Of a DNA stretch of 7,490 nt, positions 1-5,775 are shown one piece after another. The stretch is from Treponema sp. (GTDB lineage Bacteria > Spirochaetota > Spirochaetia > Treponematales > Breznakiellaceae), in the NCBI GenBank assembly GCA_009786715.1, contig WQRN01000064.1, forward strand, positions 1 through 7,490. Reading direction: 5' to 3'. How positions within the stretch are numbered: the stretch's first letter is position 1; the number at the start of each line of letters is the position of its first letter. A program made the position numbers and the translations under genes. The notes beneath the pieces were generated by a model, which searched no databases, was not told where the DNA came from, and saw only the letters and a program-made list of their open reading frames with translations.

Positions 1-417
1 GGCGGAAAATATTCGTATATTGGAATTTACGGCTGGTCAAAAGATCCGATGATAGAATGGTACATTGTCGATGACTGGTATGGAGACGGAACATTAGGAC
101 CATCTGTTATGGGCGGCGGCGCGCAAAAAAAAGGCGAGTTCACTGCAGACGGTTCTGTTTATTTTATTTATCTGGCGACACGCCCTGCGGGTTCTGGTAA
201 TATTTGCGGCGTTAAAGATCCGTTCCCTCAATTTTTCAGCGTACGCCAGAATCGCCGTCAGAGCGGAACAATTTCTGTAACTGAACATTTTAAGGAATGG
301 GAAAGAATCGGTCTTAAATTGGGAAGTAATATGTATGAATCAAAGTTTCTTGTTGAAGCCGCAGGAGGCACAGGATGGTTTGACGCTTCTCTAATTTCTT
401 TTTATCAGAAAGATTGA
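1..417 (+). CDS. GH11 endo-1,4-beta-xylanase, 3' part (5' end outside window)
   Basis: This is the last 138 residues of a glycoside hydrolase family 11 xylanase, a secreted retaining enzyme that cuts the beta-1,4 backbone of xylan. The frame is open from base 1, so the signal peptide and first beta-strands lie upstream; the GH11 catalytic domain is usually about 190 residues. Visible hallmarks are the strand PMIEWYIVDDW, whose Glu (codon 55-57) matches the family nucleophile, then FFSVRQNRRQSGTISVTEHF and the following EWERIGLKLG segment. The Glu at codon 355-357 sits where the acid/base Glu is expected. Two motifs deviate: the usual EGYxSSG around the acid/base reads EAAGGTG, and the thumb lacks a clear PSIxG, reading RPAGSGNICG instead. 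No binding module follows; the protein ends nine residues after the last strand. An MFS permease gene starts 33 bp downstream, probably in the same transcript. The family call is firm; activity is inferred. Confidence 0.9.
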   Translation, partial: GGKYSYIGIYGWSKDPMIEWYIVDDWYGDGTLGPSVMGGGAQKKGEFTADGSVYFIYLATRPAGSGNICGVKDPFPQFFSVRQNRRQSGTISVTEHFKEWERIGLKLGSNMYESKFLVEAAGGTGWFDASLISFYQKD

Positions 418-450
418 ACAGAGGTATGGTTTAATATTAAAAGATAAAAT

Positions 451-1647
451 ATGATTACATTTTTATTATTAATTGTTATTTATCTTTCTTTTATAAGCCT
501 CGGACTGCCCGATTCATTGCTTGGTTCAGCATGGCCTGCAATGTACGAGTCTTTAAATGTCCCGCTTCATTTTGCCGGAATTATTTCCATGATAGTCGCA
601 GGCGGCACGGTTATTTCAAGCGTTTTCAGCGAAAGGGTTATAAGGCGGTTCGGCACAGGCGCTGTTACCCTTTTCAGCGTTTTTTTAACCGCTGCCGCGC
701 TGATTGGGATTTCTTTTTCCGGTTCGGTTGTTTTTATCATCCTTTGCGCTGTTCCGCTTGGTTTAGGGGCAGGCTCTGTAGACGCGGCTTTAAATAACTA
801 TGTCGCGCTTCATTTCAAGGCAAGACATATGAGCTGGCTTCATTGCTTCTGGGGAATCGGCGCTTCAATCGGCCCTTTAATAATGTCTTTTTATTTAACA
901 AACAGTAATTCGTGGAACTCAGGTTACAGAACGATTAGCATTATTCAATTCAGCCTGGTTTTTATTTTATTTTTATCTTTGCCATTATGGAAAAAAAATA
1001 AAACGGAAAGAGATCCTGTTCTAGAAGAGAATCGCGCGCAGCTTAAAAATTCGCCGTCATTTAAAGAAATATTTTCGGTAATAGGTGTAAAACCCGCTCT
1101 CTTCGCGTTTTTCTGTTACTGCGCATTGGAAACAGTGGCGGGGTTATGGGGAGCGAGTTACCTTGTAATGGAAAAAAACATGACGCCTGAGACCGCCGCA
1201 AGGTGGATCGCGTTATTTTATATTGGAATAACGGCGGGAAGATTTATCTCAGGCTTTATAACAATGGCGCTTAACAACAGGCAAATGATCCGTCTTGGGC
1301 ATATAATTATCGGCTGCGGAATTATTACGTTAATTCTGCCGTTCGAAAACAGTTCCCTGCCCGGTCTTTTTTTAATCGGCCTTGGATGCGCTCCTATTTA
1401 TCCAAGCATGCTGCATGAAACGCCTCAAAACTTCGGCAGAGAATATTCGCAGGCGATAATGGGAATACAAATGGGAAGCGCGTACATTGGAACAACAATA
1501 ATGCCTCCGATTTTCGGCTGGCTTACCTCGTTTACAAGCTTTAAAATATTTCCCGTATTTATCGGTTTAATACTGGCGGTAAAAATTATTATGATAGAGA
1601 TAGTTAATAAAAAAATCGCGAAAAACAAGAAAACGGAAGAAAATTAA
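451..1647 (+). CDS. MFS permease, possibly for sugars (FucP-like)
   Basis: A 398-residue integral membrane protein with about twelve hydrophobic segments in two halves, joined by a polar loop at residues 181-205, which is standard Major Facilitator Superfamily architecture and length. The basic loop SERVIRRFG (60-68) between helices 2 and 3 matches the MFS loop position. Helix 4 holds GLGAGSVDAALNNY (104-117), and the second half holds APIYPSMLH (314-322) plus a Gly/Pro-rich helix near 340-356. These recall fucose-permease-like and related sugar or drug MFS proteins. The substrate cannot be read from sequence. The neighbouring xylanase suggests a xylan-derived sugar, but that is inference. 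ATG 451 is the first start after an in-frame TAA at 445. The Shine-Dalgarno is weak: GAGG lies about 26 bases upstream and only AAAAGA is nearer. The tail is very basic (KKIAKNKKTEEN), consistent with a cytoplasmic C-terminus. Confidence 0.88.
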   Translation: MITFLLLIVIYLSFISLGLPDSLLGSAWPAMYESLNVPLHFAGIISMIVAGGTVISSVFSERVIRRFGTGAVTLFSVFLTAAALIGISFSGSVVFIILCAVPLGLGAGSVDAALNNYVALHFKARHMSWLHCFWGIGASIGPLIMSFYLTNSNSWNSGYRTISIIQFSLVFILFLSLPLWKKNKTERDPVLEENRAQLKNSPSFKEIFSVIGVKPALFAFFCYCALETVAGLWGASYLVMEKNMTPETAARWIALFYIGITAGRFISGFITMALNNRQMIRLGHIIIGCGIITLILPFENSSLPGLFLIGLGCAPIYPSMLHETPQNFGREYSQAIMGIQMGSAYIGTTIMPPIFGWLTSFTSFKIFPVFIGLILAVKIIMIEIVNKKIAKNKKTEEN

Positions 1648-1653
1648 AATCTT

Positions 1654-2349
1654 TTACCCTGCGTAAATCGTTGTGCCTGTAAAATCTTTATCGTTAAGGA
1701 TATTTTTAAGGTTCTCTAGATTTTTTCCGGCGGCGCAGATTACTTTTAACCCGATTTTTTGAGCGTGGCGGCTTGCGACAGGATCGAACGGCACGTTTTT
1801 ACCGGGAACCCATTCGTCGCCTACCATTGCGCGAAAATCCGTCCAAGTGATTTTATCAATCGGTTTGGCGTTTGGATCAACTTTTGGGTCTGCCGTGTAT
1901 ACCTTTTCTATGTTGGAAAGATTTATTAAAAGGTTCGCGCCGAAACGCTCGGCTAAAAGCACCGCGTCGTAATCGGTGGAAAAACCGGGTTTCCATCCTG
2001 CCGCGACAAGCACATGGCCCGTAAGAGGAGCAACCTCTCCGGGATTTGTAACAACATCCTGAGCGCACCATTCGCCCATTACGGCTTTTATTAACTGGGC
2101 GTTAAGCCTTGTCGCCATTATCCCTATCCAGTCGGCCTCGTCATTTTTGAATTTATCACCCTGCGAAATTTCTTTGTACGCGTTTTGATAACCGCGCGCG
2201 GGGCCGCCGCCGCCTACAACGAAAATAAATCTTCGGTTGTTATCCTCTTCCATAAAAGAGCGAATGAGGCCAACAAAACTTTTTAAAAAAACGACATCAA
2301 CATTATCAGGAGCGACAATTGAGCCGCCTAATGAAATTACAGTTACCAT
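1654..2349 (-). CDS. pyrH: UMP kinase, archaeal/spirochaetal type
   Basis: A 231-residue amino-acid-kinase-fold protein, expected to phosphorylate UMP to UDP with ATP in the cytoplasm. It shows the N-terminal ISLGGS (5-10), the glycine loop VVGGGGPAR (44-52), DWIGIMATRLNA (73-84), the STDYDAVLLAE segment (124-134), and INLSNIEKVYTADPK (142-156) near the nucleotide site. The short N-terminus and the ATRLNA and TDYDAVLLAE signatures fit the archaeal/spirochaetal PyrH family (TIGR02076) better than the usual bacterial form. That family is thought to be regulated differently from the GTP-activated bacterial enzyme. The frame is open up to 2508, but a strong Shine-Dalgarno, TAAGGAG, stands 6 bases before ATG 2349, and conserved sequence begins there. 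It is the last gene of the - strand unit, 10 bp after the lipoprotein gene, and its stop faces the MFS stop with 6 bp between. Confidence 0.9.
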   Translation of the reverse strand: MVTVISLGGSIVAPDNVDVVFLKSFVGLIRSFMEEDNNRRFIFVVGGGGPARGYQNAYKEISQGDKFKNDEADWIGIMATRLNAQLIKAVMGEWCAQDVVTNPGEVAPLTGHVLVAAGWKPGFSTDYDAVLLAERFGANLLINLSNIEKVYTADPKVDPNAKPIDKITWTDFRAMVGDEWVPGKNVPFDPVASRHAQKIGLKVICAAGKNLENLKNILNDKDFTGTTIYAG

Positions 2350-2355
2350 AATATT

Positions 2356-2362
2356 CTCCTTA
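2356..2362 (-). promoter_or_regulatory. Shine-Dalgarno of pyrH, overlapping the upstream stop codon
   Basis: On the - strand TAAGGAG is followed by six bases and ATG 2349. Its TAA is the stop codon of the lipoprotein gene, so ribosomes ending there can reinitiate on pyrH. It decides the start against the upstream in-frame ATG at 2508. Confidence 0.8.
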
Positions 2363-4000
2363 CTGATATATTCCGCTGATTGTAATATCTCCCCAAAGGC
2401 TGGAATATGACTCAAGTCCTCCCGCTGATTCTTCCCAGATATTTTGAAGCGAATATGACTGCGGATGTGAAACAAGCCTGCCTTTGTTTTCCATTTGCGA
2501 TAAAACAAGCTCGCCTCTTGAAAACGCGATACGCTGATTATCTATACTGCCGAAATAATAATTTGAAACATCCTTTTCATTCATCGGTTCCTGCATCGCG
2601 GACGATGTGTCAAATACCGCGCCTGAACCCATTGCGGGATCAACAGGCAGCCAGCCAAAACCATCTATCCAGAATTCCGTCCAGTAATGGCGGAATGTCT
2701 GTCCGCTTCGATCTATATAAACGCCCGCAACCGGAATACATGGTATGTTCGCGGCGCGTGTCATTGCCGTGTAGAGCAGAGCGGTTGTGTACGGATCGGA
2801 TCGCCTTTTTTCCAGAGCGTCTTCAACGCTGTCGGAAAGATGAGGAGAATCGGAAATCTGTATATTCGCAAGTATCCAGTCGTATATGGCTTTTGCTTTT
2901 GTGTACGGGTTTTGCTCATTTCTCGCAATCGTACTAACGACCGATTTTATTTTTTGACTGTCGCTTGGAATAAAAACTGAACTTTGGGTATGTGTTGTTA
3001 CAAGCGCGGTTGTTTCCTGCCTGAGCGAAAGAGGTCTGATTCCCGTTTCCACGGCGTACACTTCAACGCGGTAGGAAAGATTGATAGACAGGTTAGAGCC
3101 CGCTCCAAGATTGTCCAATTTATAAAGGCTTACACCCCTGTGATTTTCTACAAAAGGCTCTGCGCTTCTGGAGACAAGGCTGACATTTCTCTGCGACGGA
3201 GAACTAATAGGTTTCGGTATCCATAAATACAATGTATTCGGTCTTGTCGCTTCTAAAACTTTAATATCAACAGAATAAGTTACTGTGTAAATTTTTTTAT
3301 CTTTTAAATTTTTATAACCCGGTCTTCCGCTTACATCGAAGAAAATACTGCGGGAACTTCCATGGGGCGTTCTAATTTCCAGATTGCCGCTTACAGCGCC
3401 GTCAGGCAGGCGTACGCGAAGTTCGCGCGCGCTCCAATATTCATAACCTTGCTCAATTTCTGATACTTCGATAAATTCCGGCTCTCTTACAACATAAGGA
3501 TTAACTGTACCTGAATCATAATCCCATGAAAAGAAAACGCCGGCGTTTTCGCGCGTTACGCCGAAATTGTTTCCCGTAATGTTGATGAGCGTACCGGGAG
3601 CTCCAATCTGAGGGATGATCGCCGCAATTTTCGGCTCTAATCCAAAATCATCCCCATCGACAGGCCTTGGCACGGAAGCTGAGTTGGAAAAAAGCACGCC
3701 GTTGCTTTTTTTGCCTTTTGCGTGCACATGAACAAGCCCGGATTCTCCCATCTCCGGAACTCTTACAATTATTTTATCGTTCTGCCATAAATAATACGAT
3801 GAATTGGTCGGCGCTGTTCCGGCGATAGACACATACGATTCATCGCGCGATTCGCCGAAATTGCTTCCTGATAGAGTTATAATTTCTCCCATATTGCCGA
3901 TTTTCGGATCGATCGATATTATAACAGGAGTCTTATTGCCGCATGAAATAAAAAGAGACGCTATTACTAAAAGAGATATTAGTATTTTTCTATTCGCCAT
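2360..4000 (-). CDS. Lipoprotein with two IPT/TIG domains and a transglutaminase-like domain lacking the catalytic Cys
   Basis: A 546-residue predicted lipoprotein. A basic, hydrophobic leader ends in FISC with Cys20 as the lipidation site, a relaxed spirochaete-style lipobox. Two IPT/TIG immunoglobulin-like domains follow (about 24-106 and 122-223), each with PxIxxIxPxxG and an ITxSGxNFG-type core. Next comes a beta-rich region (about 235-320) with LYLWIPKP, as often precedes bacterial transglutaminase cores. The transglutaminase-like core covers about 362-456: KAKAIYDWILANI, the helix DPYTTALLYTAMTRAANIP, then HYWTEFWIDGFGWLPVDP. His438 and Asp454 fit the catalytic His and Asp. The expected Cys, fifteen residues before the xIP position, is Pro403, so peptidase or crosslinking activity is unlikely by the usual mechanism. 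A tail with YYFGSIDNQRIAFSRG follows. The start overlaps the previous gene by 11 bp (ATGGCGAATAG), with GGAG close upstream. It probably acts at the cell envelope; its role is unknown. Confidence 0.85.
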   Translation of the reverse strand: MANRKILISLLVIASLFISCGNKTPVIISIDPKIGNMGEIITLSGSNFGESRDESYVSIAGTAPTNSSYYLWQNDKIIVRVPEMGESGLVHVHAKGKKSNGVLFSNSASVPRPVDGDDFGLEPKIAAIIPQIGAPGTLINITGNNFGVTRENAGVFFSWDYDSGTVNPYVVREPEFIEVSEIEQGYEYWSARELRVRLPDGAVSGNLEIRTPHGSSRSIFFDVSGRPGYKNLKDKKIYTVTYSVDIKVLEATRPNTLYLWIPKPISSPSQRNVSLVSRSAEPFVENHRGVSLYKLDNLGAGSNLSINLSYRVEVYAVETGIRPLSLRQETTALVTTHTQSSVFIPSDSQKIKSVVSTIARNEQNPYTKAKAIYDWILANIQISDSPHLSDSVEDALEKRRSDPYTTALLYTAMTRAANIPCIPVAGVYIDRSGQTFRHYWTEFWIDGFGWLPVDPAMGSGAVFDTSSAMQEPMNEKDVSNYYFGSIDNQRIAFSRGELVLSQMENKGRLVSHPQSYSLQNIWEESAGGLESYSSLWGDITISGIYQ

Positions 4001-4505
4001 TTGCTCCGGCGGCCTTTTCTTCTGCGGTTTCTTTTGGTTCTCTGTAGCGGTTAACAGTTAATATTATTTCTATAGACGCGTTTGATTGATGATCTGTTCC
4101 AAGCGGGAAATAATGAATCGGTTCGTTAAATTCCATCGGAACCGTTTGAATCGATGTGTAGTAACTGATGCCCCTTTTAGGATCTTCAATCCAAATCTGC
4201 CCCTGAATAACCATCACGTTGCCGCCGCGGCGGATAAACGGCGTAAATTGCGCCGATACTACAACATTTGATCCCGCAAGCTGAACGCTTACAGGGTTTC
4301 CCGGTATTGTTATTTTTTTATGTGATTGATCCCATATTACTTCTTTTTCATTCTCAAGAACTCTTGCGTTGATATCCAAAACAAGAGAGCGTCCCCTGAA
4401 TCCCTGCCCGATTCCGGGTCCTGAGATATGCTGTTCCTGAGCTTCAAGACAGATGTTAGCTGCAAAAACAAATAAGACGCTGATAAGACAAAGAGAACGA
4501 ATCAT
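3990..4505 (-). CDS. Small secreted protein of unknown function
   Basis: I do not recognise a family for this 171-residue protein. Residues 1-22 form a signal peptide: a basic start, a hydrophobic core (LCLISVLFVFAA), and likely cleavage after LEA. Cys19 is not in a convincing lipobox because Ile precedes it, so signal peptidase I export is more likely than lipidation. The mature part (about 149 residues) alternates polar and hydrophobic residues like a beta-sandwich, with SLVLDINARVLE, VVVSAQFTPFIRRGGNVMV, QIWIEDPKRGISYYTSIQ and a strand ending in LTVNRY. The C-terminus (about 155-171) is charged and Ala-rich and probably disordered. GGGAG ends 10 bases before the ATG, inside the anti-sigma gene's last codons. 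The gene lies 6 bp after the anti-sigma gene and overlaps the lipoprotein gene by 11 bp, so a role linked to the envelope module is likely but unproven. Confidence 0.75.
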   Translation of the reverse strand: MIRSLCLISVLFVFAANICLEAQEQHISGPGIGQGFRGRSLVLDINARVLENEKEVIWDQSHKKITIPGNPVSVQLAGSNVVVSAQFTPFIRRGGNVMVIQGQIWIEDPKRGISYYTSIQTVPMEFNEPIHYFPLGTDHQSNASIEIILTVNRYREPKETAEEKAAGANGE

Positions 4506-4511
4506 TCTGTG

Positions 4512-5150
4512 TTATCTCCCACCCGAGCCGCGCTGATAATCGGCGGCTCTGATTATTGAAGGTTCTCCGGCCCGTGAAAAGTTTCTGCTTTCGGGCAGCT
4601 TCAAAATGATTATATCAGAGCCGTCGGCGCCTAAATACTGAAGGACGCCGCTTAAATCCGAAGATACCGGCATAATTCCAGGTATTTCATCTTCTGCCGC
4701 AAGAATAAAGTTTATCTTGTCATCAGGCTGCCTGCCCGCGATAGCGTTAGTTGAAACTTGACCGCTCCGAAGCCAAAGCATGGCGACAAGCGCCAGAATA
4801 ACAGCCGCCGCGGCAGCCGCCGGCAGAGGAATTGAAACTCTTCGCCGCCACAATCTGCTGCGGGGCTTGAAGTTCCTTTTCGATTCTATATTCTTCCAGA
4901 TTCTTTCCTTGGCTTCCTGCATTTCTTCTTCGGTATATGTCCGCTCTTCCTCAGGTTCATCCACAATTCGTTCCACATAAGTCCGCTTTTCAGTATTATC
5001 CTTTTTGAATAATTCATGAAGCTGCTTGAATGATTCGAGTTTTTCCCTGCAAACAGGACAAACCTTTAAATGGCTTTCCATTTTTTCTTTCCAGGGTGAG
5101 GGCAGTTCCCCATCTACATAAATTGAAAGAAGCTGTTGATCAGGACACAT
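4512..5150 (-). CDS. Transmembrane anti-sigma factor with zinc-finger motif
   Basis: A 212-residue single-pass membrane protein expected to hold the neighbouring ECF sigma factor inactive. The N-terminus has the anti-sigma zinc-finger (ZAS) pattern: Cys2, the helix LLSIYVDGELP, then His27-x3-Cys31-x2-Cys34, which should bind zinc and the sigma factor in the cytoplasm. A charged, probably helical or coiled linker (about 40-100) is followed by one membrane segment, PLPAAAAAAVILALVAMLWL (about 108-127). About 85 residues lie outside the membrane and presumably take part in sensing or protease control; I see no known domain there. The frame also allows GTG 5159, but the Shine-Dalgarno AAGGTGG covers that GTG and stands 5 bases before ATG 5150, so ATG is preferred. 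ATGTGTCCTGA then overlaps the sigma stop by 11 bp, a coupled arrangement suited to balanced sigma and anti-sigma levels. Confidence 0.87.
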   Translation of the reverse strand: MCPDQQLLSIYVDGELPSPWKEKMESHLKVCPVCREKLESFKQLHELFKKDNTEKRTYVERIVDEPEEERTYTEEEMQEAKERIWKNIESKRNFKPRSRLWRRRVSIPLPAAAAAAVILALVAMLWLRSGQVSTNAIAGRQPDDKINFILAAEDEIPGIMPVSSDLSGVLQYLGADGSDIIILKLPESRNFSRAGEPSIIRAADYQRGSGGR

Positions 5151-5751
5151 TTTTACCACCTTGCACGGTATTTATACCGGTATTGCACGCCAAAAGAGCG
5201 GCAAGCCGTTCGCGGGCTCTGAAAACCCGTACTTTTACATTTCCTTCGCTGATGCCAAGCACTCTGCCGATTTCCTTGTAGTTCATTTCGGCATACTCTT
5301 TTAAAATTAAAACCATCTTCAGGTTTTCCGGTAATTTATCAAGAGCTTCCTGCACTTCCTCGCTTGTCTCTTTTTTTACAAGCAGTCCTTCTCCGGTTTC
5401 TTCCTGCCTGTGATCCTCACGGAAAGCTCTTTGATACGCTTTGCGTTCCCGATCTTTCCGTTTTGCGTAATTCAACGCCGCGTTTTTAACAACCCGAATC
5501 AGCCAGTATTTCGCCTCTTCAGGATTCGGAAAAACCATATTTCTTTCGTATAAACGGAAAAAACTTTCCTGACAAAGATCTTCCGCGGCTTCTCTGTTAT
5601 TTGTAACCCGGAAAGCCACCCTGAACAGAACCTGAAAGGCAGAGTCGTAGAGACGTTTGAATTCAATTCCGCTCCAGACACTGGGGGCGCTGTTTTGATT
5701 GCCCGCAGGTTCAGAGCCGCCTTCCAATTGTTCCTCTATATCATTAAACAA
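5140..5751 (-). CDS. ECF-type (RpoE-like) RNA polymerase sigma factor
   Basis: A 203-residue sigma factor with only regions 2 and 4, the ECF layout. Region 2 runs about 29-98: FKRLYDSAFQVLFRVAFRVT, then EAAEDLCQESFFRLYER, then WLIRVVKNAALNYAKRK. Region 4 runs about 131-186: LDKLPENLKMVLILKEYAEMNYKEIG with a helix-turn-helix in VLGISEGNVKVRVFRARERL, which should read the -35 element of its target promoters. An unusual N-terminal tail of some 28 polar residues precedes region 2. The start is TTG 5751, chosen because GGAG lies 7 bases upstream and no in-frame ATG occurs before region 2; this weak start may limit sigma production. It lies 24 bp after cysS and in the same frame, and it overlaps the anti-sigma gene, so the pair is almost certainly a regulatory unit. 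Target promoters were not identified. Confidence 0.92.
   Translation of the reverse strand: MFNDIEEQLEGGSEPAGNQNSAPSVWSGIEFKRLYDSAFQVLFRVAFRVTNNREAAEDLCQESFFRLYERNMVFPNPEEAKYWLIRVVKNAALNYAKRKDRERKAYQRAFREDHRQEETGEGLLVKKETSEEVQEALDKLPENLKMVLILKEYAEMNYKEIGRVLGISEGNVKVRVFRARERLAALLACNTGINTVQGGKNVS
5156..5162 (-). promoter_or_regulatory. Shine-Dalgarno of the anti-sigma gene
   Basis: AAGGTGG on the - strand lies 5 bases before ATG 5150, within the end of the sigma gene. It contains the alternative GTG start (5159-5157), which argues that ATG 5150 is used. Confidence 0.7.
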
Positions 5752-5758
5752 AATATAT

Positions 5759-5762
5759 CTCC
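5759..5762 (-). promoter_or_regulatory. Shine-Dalgarno supporting a TTG start for the sigma gene
   Basis: GGAG on the - strand lies seven bases before TTG 5751, in the 24-bp space after the cysS stop. Spacing is near ideal, and no ATG is available in frame before sigma region 2. Confidence 0.7.
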
Positions 5763-5775
5763 AGTTGTTACAGTG

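Noticed and set aside
430..441. Palindrome TTTAATATTAAA between the xylanase and MFS genes, possible operator or promoter part
   Set aside because: It is purely A/T in an AT-rich gap and has no second copy in the window, so chance is a sufficient explanation.
1636..1662. AT-rich imperfect inverted repeat at the convergent stop codons as a bidirectional terminator
   Set aside because: The complementary arms are short and contain almost no G-C pairs, so a stable hairpin is unlikely.
2350..2508. Longer pyrH reading frame starting at ATG 2508
   Set aside because: The extra 53 codons overlap the lipoprotein 3' end, show no family similarity, and lack the strong Shine-Dalgarno that precedes ATG 2349.
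2407..3226. Three overlapping + strand open frames of 80-176 codons
   Set aside because: They lie opposite the well-supported lipoprotein gene, are rich in Cys and Arg, and show no recognisable motif; they are shadows.
4780..4980. + strand frame with an Ala run opposite the anti-sigma gene
   Set aside because: The run is the complement of the Ala-rich membrane segment codons; no other coding signal is present.
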